Shown here piece by piece: positions 10,760 to 21,447 of a stretch of 64,000 nt of DNA (position 1 is its first letter; each line of letters starts with the position of its first letter). A program made the translations under genes and the position numbers. The DNA lies in assembly GCA_946122785.1 (NCBI GenBank), contig CAMGYJ010000004.1, forward strand, positions 10,500,150 through 10,564,149. Direction: 5' to 3'. Source of the DNA: Linum tenue (taxonomy: Eukaryota; Streptophyta; Magnoliopsida; Malpighiales; Linaceae). Under the pieces are notes generated by a model. The model saw nothing but the letters and a program-made list of their open reading frames with translations. It did not search any database and had not been told where the DNA came from.

Positions 10760-11090
10760 TTTTACCAGTCATTACCATATGGTATGCTCCTATTTAATAC
10801 CATATGGTAAGAAAGCGTACCATGATGATATGAACATACCAATATGGTAAGAAGGTTGAATACATGATAGTAGGAGTATACTAACTGTCATTTACGACTT
10901 TCATCATTGTTTACTACAAGTTACCACCCACATACCATAGTGGTAAAGTATGGTAATTTTTTATCCGGTATTTTTTCACCCAGAAATTTATAGATCCAAT
11001 AGATCATGATGAACTCGTTTCTTCTGAGCAAACGTTTTCAAAAATGACTTAAAAAATGAAGAAGTTATCATATGGTATGTAGTTGGTAAA
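10760..11090. repeat. Cluster of ACCATATGGT-type palindromes
   Basis: Words of the form (T)ACCATATGGTA and close variants occur at about 10777, 10799, 10840, 10937 and 11068, in an AT-rich setting. Each is a short palindrome. They may belong to an unrecognised MITE. No coding region is present from 10480 to 11700. Confidence 0.45.
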
Positions 11091-11724
11091 AAAACAATTC
11101 TTGATATATATTGAAAATTGATCTCATTTTGTAGAGCTCAACGAACCCGTTCCATCTGTGCAAAAAAAAATTGAAATCCGAGTTAGAACGAAGAAGATAA
11201 GAACCGATTAAGAAAACTAAAGAAAATAAAATACCTTTAACTGACAATCCTTAAATTAAAATTTTCTGGACTCACTTAGATATAAAGGTACAGATTTAAT
11301 TACTGACAATAGAATATATCCATGGTGAGGTCCAAAGGACAAAAATGAGTAGTCGGCTCCATTCCACGACTTTCATATTGAACTTGTGGGAGACACAAGC
11401 CCTGAAATCCCCGAATGCAATTTCAGTCACAACTCCTCCACCCCCTATACCTTATCTCCTTAGATCTCTCTCGTCTCTACGATGCGCCACTCCTCACCTC
11501 CAGTGACCCTATGGATCAGATAAATGTAAAGAATTATTATTACAGGTTTGCTTGGCCCGGCCGGTTCATAAACAGAACGGTCCATTCAAAAGAATCATTG
11601 GAACGTCCAAGGGTTTGATACTCTTTGATGCCATCTTTTGTTTTTCTTTCGGGATGCTCTAATTGAATTAAAGTAGTAGCTAGCAAGAAACTCTAGTTTA
11701 ATTTAGGAAAATTCCAACAATAAA

Positions 11725-13224
11725 TTGAAGTTATTGTAATTTGATATTTTTGACCTGCTATAACAGGTTTCACAAGTTTAATTACGTAAAATACAATAGA
11801 CATTACGTAATGGTTACGTAATGGGTGTTTATCTTACGTAATAGTTGAAAAATGTCATTACGAAAACCTTACGTAATAGGCACTCATTTTACGTAATGAA
11901 TATTAACCTTTCGTTACGTAATCTGTTAAATCATTACGGAAGACTTACGTAACGCTTCTAATTTAACTGTTACGTAAGAAATCACTATCGTTACGTAACC
12001 TTTACGTAATAGATGCATACTTTACGTAAAAGTTGTAAAGTGGCATTACGGAAGCCTTACGTAATGGATGGTCCTTTTACGTAATGAATATTAATCAAGT
12101 TACGTAATGTGGTAAGTCATTACGAAAGTCTTACGTAACACTTCTAATTTAACTGTTACGTAAGATATAACCTTCGTTACGTATAGGGATGGCAATGGGG
12201 CAGGTTTGGGGCGGGTTTGTCTAAACCATTCCCATACCCGCCCCATACCCATGCGGGGGAATGTTTTGCAAACCCATCCCCATACCCGTGGGAGGTACCC
12301 ATGGGTAATACCCGTACCCATACATCCAACATTATTATACCTAAAACTTACAAGAAAAGTTTTAATTATAACTCTAAACGAACCTATTATATCATGAAGT
12401 CAACAAAACACGGTCATTTTCTTAATACGGTTCAAAGTATATGATCCTAAAACATCCATTAATACATAATATAGAGTAATATTTTTCAAATTATTATCTT
12501 CTAACTCTTATACATCTACTAAGTAATAATTAACTAACATAATCTTGTATACAAGGGGAAAAGTGAAAGAGTGAAAGGAGAATTGAGTGAAATGAATTAG
12601 ATTTTGATTAAAATGGTCACTCAATTGCATTTCTACTATTTATTTCCTTGAGTTATCCTCATCACCATTAATAGATTACAATTTAATCCACATATTTTTT
12701 TTTTATATGTGAAGAAATTATCTTGGTGGGACGGGTATGGGTATGGGTATGGGGCGGGGAGGTCAAAACCATACCCGCCCCATACCCATCAAACTTTCTG
12801 CGGGTTTTACCCATACCCGCCCCATACCCGGTCAAAGCGGGGATTCCCCGCGTTGATTGGGTCGGGGGCGGTCGGATACTCGCGGCCATGGGTTTTATTG
12901 TCATCCATAGTTACGTAACATTTACGTAATGAGCGTGTATTTTATGTAACAGTAGTAAAATATCATTACGGAAGCCTTACGTAATAGACGATGCTTTTAC
13001 GTAACGAATATTAACCTAGTGTTACGTAAAATGATAAGTCGTTACGGAAACCTTCCGTAACGCTTCTAGTTTAACTGTTACGTAAGACTAACAAGCATTA
13101 CGTAATTGTTACGTAAGACTAACAAGCATTACGTAATTGTTACGTAATAAACATTAGCTTTACGTAATGTGACCTATAAAACCTGCTATAGCAGGTCAAA
13201 AAAGTCAAGTTATAGTAACTTCAA
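11725..13224. mobile_element. Inverted-repeat element built from a TTACGTAA palindrome array
   Basis: The ends are imperfect inverted repeats of about 46 bases. The left starts TTGAAGTTATTGTAATTTGA and runs to gacctgctataacaggttt; the right ends with the complement of a near-copy (cctgctatagcaggtc ... taacttcaa). Between them the octamer TTACGTAA occurs about 28 times. The octamers sit in a higher-order unit of about 187 bases (units start near 11803, 11991 and 12177), giving three units plus a partial one and a 31-bp duplication at 13075-13140. A 726-base hAT element interrupts the third unit; without it the element is about 766 bases. There is no coding sequence. No target duplication was found, so the superfamily is unknown. 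Confidence 0.65.
12184..12909. mobile_element. hAT non-autonomous element inside the TTACGTAA array
   Basis: The left end is TAGGGATGGCAAT and the right end is ATTGTCATCCATA, inverted repeats differing at two positions. An 8-bp target duplication GTTACGTA lies at 12176-12183 and 12910-12917. Terminal sequence and duplication length both fit the hAT superfamily. The sub-terminal regions are rich in GGGTATGGG and CCCATACCC words, which give rise to meaningless open frames. The middle is AT-rich and non-coding. Since the duplication is a slice of the host array, the hAT element came after the array was formed. Confidence 0.85.
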
Positions 13225-13812
13225 GGCATGGTAGGAGGTCCCTTAATTTAGAGGTATAGCTCTTCCAAAAGAACACTGAAGTGATTGACAAAATAATTAG
13301 TAATGAATATTTACATGACCTGCCACTATGATAGAGGGTGATAGAAGTGATCATAGATCTTTTTCTTGAAATATAGTTGAGACGGAATATATTTTTTAAA
13401 TCCTAATGATCTTTGTTCTTTGTTCTTTGTTCTTATGAGTTTGTCGGGTTTTGATTTTCGCGCTTGGATGAATTTTGTAATGTAAACTCTTTATCTTTAA
13501 TCTTGATAATGCAAATGAGTTCTTGGGAAAAAACGATCTTGTGCAAAATTTTCCCAATATGGGAGATAAAATAAACAAGCTAAAGGGTGGTAGTGGCCAA
13601 AGCATTTCTCCAAAAATATAAAAAATAACATCAATAAGTGAATCACAATAAAATTATTCTCTCATTTTTTTATCAAAATTCAAATAAAAACAAAGGAAAT
13701 ACAAATTAATTAAAAGAAATAGAGGATTAAAAATTTATTTAGTCTTAACCATAAAATCTGATCCACTCGAAATGAAAATACTAAACCTAATTAGGAACAA
13801 ATACATTATACA
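13225..13812. other. AT-rich interval, nothing recognised
   Basis: There is a short triplication of tctttgttc near 13410 and no supported gene. The minus-strand frame at 13396-13605 has no recognisable domain. Confidence 0.4.
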
Positions 13813-14534
13813 ATATAACCCCTTTAAATTAATAATCGATAAATTAATAACCTAGTATAAATTAATAATTTCTCCCGTCCCGACTTAGGCCAGTGTAAAA
13901 AATGAGCAAATTTAATAAAATTATAAGATAATAATTTTTTAGAACCAAACTACACAAATACATGTATTTTTAAATCTATAAATTAATAATTGTAAAAATA
14001 CAATTCATCTAGATATTTATAATATAGCTAGGATAATCTAGAAAAATATGAATATATAGTTGTTTATTTATTCTTAAAATTCAAGTCTAATAGAAGTTCA
14101 TCTTGAACTTTTCTCATTTCACTCAAAGTCTCTGATGTTGTTTTCTCTAATTGAATCAAGTAATTTTGAAGAGTCGATGCGGCTTTCTGCGCTTCCTTTC
14201 GCGTGACCGTTTCTAAAAGTATTGAATCATCATCTCCTTCATCCTCAATTGAACCCCCAATGACATCCGCCGCAATTTCTTCTAATGTTTGTATTGCGAT
14301 ACATTCACCATTTTCACCTGAATACTCCAACAAATTACTTACATCCATCTTATTACGATAACCCATACCCATTAATCATATCGTATAAACTTGAAATATT
14401 TGAAAGATACGATAAACGTACATCATAAGAAAAACCTCTTTAAATTAATAATTATTAATTTATCGATTAATTAATAATACTATAAATTAGTAATTTTTAC
14501 AATCCCGACTATATTAATTTATAGAGGTTATATA
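13813..14534 (-). mobile_element. Emigrant/Lemi-like pogo (Tc1/mariner) deletion derivative
   Basis: The right end, read inwards on the minus strand, is ATATAACCTCTATAAATTAA, and the left end is ATATAACCCCTTTAAATTAA. The AACCTCTATAAATTAATA core is the terminal motif of the Emigrant/Lemi1 pogo-like families of plants. TA dinucleotides flank both ends, as expected for Tc1/mariner insertion, though repetitiveness makes the exact cut ambiguous. Further AT-rich inverted words follow at both ends. The interior keeps only the tail of a pogo-like transposase (14064-14372), so this is an internal-deletion derivative of a coding element. Confidence 0.65.
14064..14372 (-). pseudogene. C-terminal fragment of a pogo/Tigger-like transposase
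   Basis: The 102-residue frame ends with TRKEAQKAASTLQNYLIQLE and then KTT-E-L-EMRKVQDELLLDL. That is the conserved C-terminal helix region of plant Tigger/CENP-B-like pogo transposases as I recall it (VTRKEAL-AS-TL-NF--QFEKTTPEL). An acidic segment (EDEGDDDS, about residues 42-49) precedes it, also usual for the family. The DNA-binding domains and the DDD catalytic core are absent upstream, so this is a relic. The start methionine is arbitrary. Confidence 0.6.
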
Positions 14535-14577
14535 ATTATGCATTTGACACTAATCATTAATTAGCATTAACGATACT

Positions 14578-15900
14578 ATATGTGTCAATCGGGCGAGTTC
14601 GGGTACGTTCGGGTTCGTCGGGTTGTGGGTTCAATCGGGTTGCGGGTTAGTTGGGTTCGGATTCAATCGGGTTGCGCACAAATCGGGTTGCGGGTTCATC
14701 GGGTTTCGGGTCGGATCGGGTTGCGGGTTCATCGGGTTTCGGGTCGGATCGGGTTGCGGGTTGTTCGGGACAGCGCATCGAGTTACTTACTCCATACTCG
14801 GTACCAAATTACACATTTTATTACACTAATTTAAAATATTTTCACAATTTTTAACCAACTTTTTTTGTACCTCATATATATATACTTAACTTAAAAAAAA
14901 ACTAGTCAAATGTTGAATCAATTTGTATGATTTGCAAACTTGTTATGTATTAATCATAATTGGTAAAGTGCACTAGCTAATAGTAATGGCGTTATCAACA
15001 TTTGCAACCAATAGACACTATTAGCAAACCAAACAAAACACCACTCCAAAAACAAAGAAGAAAAACACTTTTTCTTATCTCAACACTTTTGTGCGGCAAT
15101 ATAGATTAATCCAAACAAAAGTTGGGCGACAATATAGATCAATCCAAACGAAAAATGGGCGGGCTTATGGAGTGGGAATGAAGAAGTTGGACGGCAATAT
15201 ATCAAGCAAAACGAAAATTGGACGCCAATGCAATGGGAAGCAAAATTGAGTAACAAAAAAAGACATGAATTATATATATAATAAATTACAAGCTTAATTC
15301 TCAGTGAAGTATAAACTTTTTGTTTAACAAAAAAATATATGAATCAAGGTTCATGGAAATTTTTTGCAAGTCGTTGTCAATCAATAATCCTAATTTATAT
15401 CAATATGCAAAATCTAGACAAGACACTAATATTATAAACAACAGTTTATGGGAGATGGAAATCAGGCTTAATAATAAAGGAATTGAAACGTTAGTGGGTC
15501 GAATTGGAGGAAATTTTCCCTCATTAGATTTTCATTTTCGTAGGGACAAATTGTAGAGGGAAAACAAAATGGGAAGAGCGAAAAATAGGGAGAGAAACAT
15601 TGGAGAAGTGAAAAGTTGGGATGAAGATATCAAAATGAGAGGGGGGAAGTTTCCCACCTAAATGAAAATGTGGTGGGAGAATTAGTGAGTAAGATTAAGT
15701 TTCAGCCTAAATGTAAAATAGTATGCATTTGAGATAGGATAACTCTTTACATGTTCTCAAATCTACTATATCAAATTAGTCATGCCTATAAGCTATACTA
15801 AGGTTTGTTATAGGGTATATACAATATTTTAGTGACTAAATATTACACTCCTAATCCATCATATGTCAACATTGTGATAATCAAATCGATAATTAATTAA
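14578..15900. mobile_element. Dispersed element with TCGGGTTGCGGGT array, copy 1
   Basis: It starts near tgtcaatcgggcgagttc and carries about 190 bases of drifting (T)CGGGTT(GCGGGTT) repeats. AT-rich sequence follows, with shared landmarks ttactc-atactcg at 14785, acctcatatatatatactt at 14870 and acattgtgataatcaaat at 15870. All of these recur in the same order at 50395-51440, so the two regions are copies of one element of about 1.0-1.3 kb. A small array of tgggcgacaatatagat-like units lies at 15100-15240. The frame at 15320-15556 has no recognisable domain. The array head also recurs at 21770. Confidence 0.45.
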
Positions 15901-15939
15901 ACTCATAAACCATCATATGTAAACATTGTGATAAACTTT

Positions 15940-16247
15940 CTCTCTTCTTTCTCTTAAAAAAAATGAAAATACAAAATTCCCCCTTAGTTTTCTTTCCATA
16001 AATCAAAAACATCAAAATTTTCCACCCTTTTCTCTTCCTGTAAATCAAAAAGCACCAAAACTCGCTCTTCTCCCCCCCCCCCCAAAAAAAAAAAAAAACT
16101 TGAAGCACCAAATTTTCCTATTTTTTTACTCAAAAAATTGAAAACATCAAAATTTTACATCTCTTTCTCTTCCTATAAACCAAAGCATCAAAATTTTCCC
16201 TTCTTTCTTTTCCCAAAACTTGAAGCGCCAAATTTGTCCTCAGAACC
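15940..16247. repeat. Tandem array (about 120-130 bp unit) left of the LINE insertion
   Basis: The words gaaaacatcaaaatttt, ctctttctcttcctataaacc and caaaacttgaagc-ccaaat recur in order in about two units here, and in about two more at 21448-21680, right after the LINE's poly(A). The LINE thus sits within a formerly continuous tandem array. A run of 12 C followed by 15 A (about 16073-16100) is part of one unit. Confidence 0.6.
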
Positions 16248-16270
16248 CTCAGAGGCAATGAAGAGTGAAA

Positions 16271-16408
16271 GAGAGTGTTGCTGACAGGATTTTATGTGAA
16301 GGTATTGTGGCTATTCAGGCTTAACCTACTGCAAGGGAAGAGAGTGTTGCTGAAGGGGATTCATCTGAAGGTACTGTGGCTATCCAGGCTCAACCTACTG
16401 CAAGGGAA
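16271..16408 (+). repeat. 69-bp in-frame tandem duplication in LINE ORF1
   Basis: Two direct copies of a 69-base (23-codon) unit beginning gagagtgttgctga and ending cctactgcaagggaa. The length keeps the ORF1 frame. The first copy has a stop (cag-gct-taa) where the second has cag-gct-caa. Confidence 0.8.
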
Positions 16409-16887
16409 GAGATACCTAGTGAGAATATAGGTGATACTGAGAATGACATTGGTTTGGAGTGTGAACACGATATTTCTATGGGAAATTCAGAACTACAGAT
16501 AGAGGGTTTGTCAACTGAAAAGGAGGTTGTAGGTATGGAGAGTGATGCTGGGTGGTGGCTGATTCTGAGAATTCTTCTTTACTGGGTGCAACTCAAACTC
16601 CTGCTCCAACTAGGAGTCCTCCTTTGAGTTTTGCTCAGATAGTAAGAGGATTATCACCTTTGGGTGGGAGCCCTCCTACTAATGGGCAGATGGCTGAGAA
16701 TGATAAGTCATCAGGTTCTGGGAGCTTACATTCTCAGCTACCTCAGGGAGATAAGATTGGCACTGTAAAAGGTAAGGAGAATGTGCAACCTCCCGACAAA
16801 AGGAAAAGGATTTGGGTGGACTCTCCTTTGATTCCATATCAACCTAAAAAAGGAGGGAAAGGTGGTAGGGGGAGAGGCAAAAGATGA
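16376..16887 (+). pseudogene. LINE copy 1 ORF1, C-terminal part
   Basis: Two overlapping frames cover the tail of ORF1. The second ends with a lysine/glycine/arginine-rich tail (PKKGGKGGRGRGKR) matching in kind the tail of ORF1 in LINE copy 2 (PPKKGRGRKNK). Such basic tails are likely RNA-binding. The stop codon TGA is part of ATGA, which also holds the ORF2 start. The N-terminal nucleic-acid-binding region and zinc knuckle seen in copy 2 are missing or unrecognisable here. Confidence 0.55.
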
Positions 16888-19130
16888 AGATCATTACCGG
16901 GAACACTAGAGGATTCAAAGCAGATAGTAAATATACAACTTTACTAAAGAAAATAAACAAACATAGTATAGATATAGTAGCTATTCTTGATCCTAGAATA
17001 AGAGCATCTGAGATAGAAAAATTGGTTGAGAAGCGAGTTCCAGACTGGGAGACTAAGATAAAGCATAATGCATATGGTTTGGGTAAAATTTGGTTAATTT
17101 GAAGAAGGATATTCAGCTTACTATTCTACACTCCTCGGATAAGTTTGTTCAGTTTATGGTGGGGGAAAATCAACATTTCTTTGGTATAGTAGTATACGCA
17201 ACAAATGATGAGATATCTAGACAGTCTTTATAATGAGCTGAGAAGAATTAGAGTAACATCTTCTCCTTGGATGGCGATGGGAGATTTCAATGATATAAGA
17301 CACCCCTCAGAGGCTTCAAACTCTCCCAGAGTTGATGCAGCCATGACTTTCTTCAATGACTGGATTGATGATCTTGAGTTGGAAGAGCATCAAGCCATTG
17401 GCCCTTGGTTTACTTGGCTAAATAAGCAAGCAACTAACCCAATTGCTAAGAGATTGGATCGAGTTTTAGTCAATTTTGCCTGGCTGCACATAATTAAAGA
17501 CGGTAAAGTTCATTTCCCAGCCCCCTGGAGTCTCAGATCACTGGCCCATGTATGTTGATACGACAACTTCCTTGAAGTCTCTCTCAAAGCCTTTCAAAAT
17601 TTTCAAGTCCTGGCTTCATCACCTAGATTTGATGAGTTACTTGAAGAGGCTTGGAGGAGTAATGTATCTGATCATCTTCTGATCAGGGTTAGTCAAAAGC
17701 TAAAGCACCTAAAGAATCTATTGAGGAAGCTAAATAAGGAGGACTTTTCAGATTTAAGTGAGAGAGTGAAGGAGATTGAAGTTCATAATGTCCAACAACA
17801 GGCTGTCACTGCTCCATCTGCAGATTTATTTGAAATTGAAAAGAAGTGGGGCAGGAGCTAAAAGTTCTAATGGATGCAGATGAGTCTTTCTTTAAGCAAA
17901 AGTCAAGGGAAAACTGGCTCAAAACAGGTGACATGAATTCTGCATTTTTCATTGTACTGTTAGAGTGAAATAGAAAATAAGTACTATAAGGGTTCTTAAG
18001 AATGAGGTTGGAGAGCAAGTTCATGATGCTGAGGAAATGGCTCAAATTGCAGTGAGGTTTTATGAACGGTTGTTGGGAGTAGCAGATTCTAAGGTAGAAA
18101 TTCAACCAGATGATTTTTTAATGCTTTGCTGAGAAGAAAGCTTAATGAAGAACAGATTGAGGGGCTTTGTGCACCTTTCGTAGCTGAGCAGATTAAAGAT
18201 GTGATATTTTCTATGGATGGAGATAAGAGTCCAAGTCCAAATGGTTTCTCTGCAGCATTCTTTCAATATGCCTGGCCACTTATTGGTCCTAAGGCAACAT
18301 CAGTCATTCAATTCTGTTTTGAACAAGATAGAGTTCCTATCTATCTTATCTATGATCCCAAAAGTCCCCAATCCATATGAGATGAAAATTTTTAGGCCAA
18401 TTTCCTGTTGCAACATTCTCTACAAATGCATAATTAAGGTCATTGCTAACAGACTTAGTACTCTACTCCCTTTCCTAATCAGCAAGAATCAAACAACTTT
18501 TGTTAAGGGTAGATTAATTGAAGAAAACATCTTGTTGGCTCGTGAGTTGGTCAGTAAATACTCTCATCGGAATGTTTCCCCTAAATGTGCTTTAAAAATA
18601 GACTTGATGAAGGCGTTTGATTCGGTTTATTGGAATTTCATCTTTCAAGTCCTTAAATTTATGAGATTTCCAAAGAGATTTGTGAATTGGATTCGTACGT
18701 GTGTGGGCACACCTATGCTTAGTGTATATTTCAATGGAGGGTTAGTAGGTTACTTCCCAGCCAGGAAAGGGTTTCAACAAGGAGACCCCATATCTCCCTA
18801 TCTCTTTTTAATTGCTATGGAGGTTTTTTCTTGTTTGATAGACAAGTCAGCTTTTGAGGGTTTATTTCCATATCATCCTATGTGTAAAGGGGTCCAACTC
18901 ACTCATCTATGTTTCGCTGTTGACTTGTTGGTTTTCTCTGACGCTTCAAATGCTGGTATTCAAGAATTGCAAAGAATTCTGTCTCAGTTCAAGAAGGTTT
19001 CTGGTCTCAAATCTAATCCTAGTAAATGTGAAATCTTCTTTGGGGTCTGGATAGAGATGAAAGGAAGGTGCGAGCCGATAGATTTGGCTATCAATTGGGA
19101 GACTTCCCCGTTCGTTATTTAGGTGTTCCT
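16884..19130 (+). pseudogene. LINE copy 1 ORF2: endonuclease and reverse transcriptase, broken
   Basis: The start MKIITGNTRGFKADSKYTTL corresponds to MKLLSWNLRGFNASEKHRYI of copy 2. Endonuclease motifs follow: ILDPR in place of ILETR (the catalytic glutamate position), MGDFNDI at about 17280, and FTWLNKQATNPIAKRLDRVL at about 17410-17470. The reverse transcriptase has FRPISCCNILYK, LKIDLMKAFDSVYW, QGDPISPYLF and THLCFAVDLLVF (18904-18939). The polymerase box is FAVD at 18913-18924 where the active form is FADD, so one catalytic aspartate is replaced by valine. Frameshifts near 17100, 17560 and 18380 complete the inactivation. Confidence 0.75.
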
Positions 19131-19845
19131 CTGATTTCTGGTAAGCTTAGTCTAGATGCTTGCAGACCACTGATTGGAAAGCTAGTGGCAAAGGTAAGGC
19201 ATTGGCAGGCAAACCCAATTCTGGATGTCTGTCTTTCTTCTGCCTAAATCTGTTATTAAGGAAGTGGAGAAAATCTTTAATAATTTCATTTGGGGGGTTG
19301 AAGTTGGTGTGAAACTCAGGGCTAATGTGGCTTGGCAGCATCTGACTTTCCCAAAGAAAGAAGGAGGCCTGAGATTTAGGGACTTATGTAGTTGGAATCA
19401 GGCATGTATGACCAGGCACATTTAGCTAATTTTGTTGCAAGAAGGCTCCATCTGGGTGGCCTGGATCAATAGATACAAGCTGAAAGGCAAGAATTTTTGG
19501 ACATATACATGTTCATCTAGTTCTTGGAATTGGAGTAAACTGTTGAAGCTAAGGAGCAGAGTATAGCCTTTTATATTTTCTGGGGGGGGGGGGGGCAGTT
19601 CTTTTGTTGGACGACTCTCCTATGCCTCGCTTTTCTATCAAGAAAGTTTGGAAGCTTCTCCGCCCTGCTATGATGACTGTGAATTGGTAAAAACTTGTTT
19701 GGAAGGGCAAAAGCATTCCTGGAAACCGGATCTTAACATGGTTGGTTGTAAGAGGCAACATTAATACAAAGGTAAAAATGCATAAATGGGGGGTTCTTAA
19801 GGGGTCTGAATTGTTGTTTATACTATACAAGGGTTGAGGATAGAG

Positions 19846-20977
19846 TAAACCGAACCGATATTATGCTTACAGGGTCCCCAAAATAGGCCATATAGCAAAC
19901 CGATTCCGGAGAAAAATATAATTCGGTTCATCCGAACAGAATTATATTTCGGTTCGGTCCAGTTTCAAAGCTCAAAATCGAAGCAATAAAACACAACCCT
20001 ATCTCAACACGAGCCCCAGTTTAATCCCTCACCCCAATCTCTCTCTACTCTCTCCTCCGTCAATTAATCCCTCACCCCTTCTCTCTCTCTAGTCTCTCCT
20101 CCGGCAACGGCAACTCGCAACGGAAGGCGACGGGGGTAGCGACAGCCGACAATGGCGGTTGCATCGACTGCATATCGGCGGCGGCGACGCGATCGAAAAG
20201 GAGGAAAGCTCCCCACCGTTTACGATCCCTCCCCATGCCGTGAAGAGAGACGAGATGAGCCGCCGTCGTATGCCGCCGCAAATCTGGGGGTGTTGTTGTT
20301 GTCACCGTCGCATGCCGCCGAAAATCTGAGGGGTGTCGTCGCCGTCGCAGATCTGGGGGGTGTCGCCTCTATCGCCGTAGCTCTGTGATTGGTTGCCGTC
20401 GCATGTCATCTTAGATCTAGGATCTGGATCCCTCCTTGGTAAAATGATTTTATATTTGTTTTTGTTTATTGGATTTTTTGTATGCCTTTGCTAATCGATG
20501 ATTTTGTTTTTGGTTGGTTTTCTGAGTTTCAATGGTCGGCGATGAGAAGAGAACGGAGAGGGGAAAGGTATTGGACTCTGGTGGTCTGCCAGAGGCAGCT
20601 GGCGGCGGCGGTATATCAACAGCAGAGGATAACGACCTCAACGAGGCAGGACGATGAAAGAAGAAGAAGAGGATTTTTTACTTGGCTAGGGTTTTAGTGT
20701 AAGAGAGTGGGCTTGAGTTGTTGGTTGTATGTGTATGAGAGTGGGCTTGTAATTGTTGGATGTGTGTGTGAGTGGGCTTCTAATTGTGGGTTGTATGTGT
20801 GAGAGGGTGAGGAATTTCGGTTTGTTCGGTCGGAATTCGGAATATCGGGTTCGGTTGAGTAGACCCTGGTTTTCGAAATATATGTTTTTGCCTTCCGAAC
20901 AATATTAATTCGGTTTCGGTTCGGTCAAGTTCAGTTTCGACTCGGTTCGGGTTTACCGAACCGGATGCCCACCCCTA
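19846..20977. mobile_element. hAT non-autonomous element inserted in LINE copy 1
   Basis: The 8-bp duplication GGATAGAG lies at 19838-19845 and 20978-20985. The right end, read inwards, is TAGGGGTGGGCATCCGGTTC, a common plant hAT terminus, followed by repeated GGTTCGGTTCGG words. The left end starts TAAACCGAACCGAT and seems to have lost about 20 terminal bases. The interior (20040-20700) is GC-rich with CGCCG repeats and open frames on both strands that resemble no family I know. Removing the element and one duplication restores the LINE reading VEDRDHIYVQC across the join, which confirms the boundaries. Confidence 0.8.
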
Positions 20978-20985
20978 GGATAGAG

Positions 20986-21299
20986 ACCACATTTATGTAC
21001 AATGTCCATTCTCGAGGCAGATCTTTGTTTCCCTCTTTGGCAGATTTCTGCATATCCCTATGCTTCAGAGCTGGGACGATGAACTTGTTTGGGTCACTTC
21101 AAAGTTGAGTACTACAACGGAGGCTGTTGAAACAGGGAGGATTATATGGCAGACGTGGTTAAGCCATATCTGGCATGAGAGATGCAGGCGCTTGTATGCA
21201 GAGAAAGCAAATGATCTTCCTATTCTTCTGAAGATGATTAAGACAGAAGTTGAATGTTTGCTGGGAAGTCAACGTGTTAGACGATTCTGGGTGGGGTAA
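20986..21299 (+). pseudogene. LINE copy 1 ORF2, C-terminal end after the hAT insertion
   Basis: The frame continues the zf-RVT-like region (DRDHIYVQC, compare SRDHLFSGC of copy 2) and then W-IWQTWLSHIWHERCRRLY, matching the WSMCVSYIWRERCRCAH segment of copy 2. It stops at 21297-21299. The spacing of the H and C residues fits the plant LINE C-terminal zinc-binding domain. Confidence 0.65.
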
Positions 21300-21447
21300 T
21301 TTTTTGTCGCAGAGGTTGTAGTTAGTAGTAGTAGTCCCGTGTAGTCTCGTTGTTTTTTCTACACCTTCTGGTTGGACTTTGCCTAGCTAGCAAGGCTGTT
21401 GTTAGCAACGCCTTTTTGATGAATAAGAAACAAATCGATTCATAAAA

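Noticed and set aside
12100..12929. Several short frames with HTHTR, YGYGY or PYPPHT repeats
   Set aside because: They are translations of the GGGTATGGG repeats at the ends of the hAT element, not genes.
16066..16100. Run of C followed by a run of A
   Set aside because: Simple-sequence tract inside the tandem array; run length may also be affected by sequencing error.
20152..20388. Arg/Ala-rich frame in the hAT element of LINE copy 1
   Set aside because: It arises from CGCCG and GTCGC repeats with open frames on both strands; no family is recognisable.
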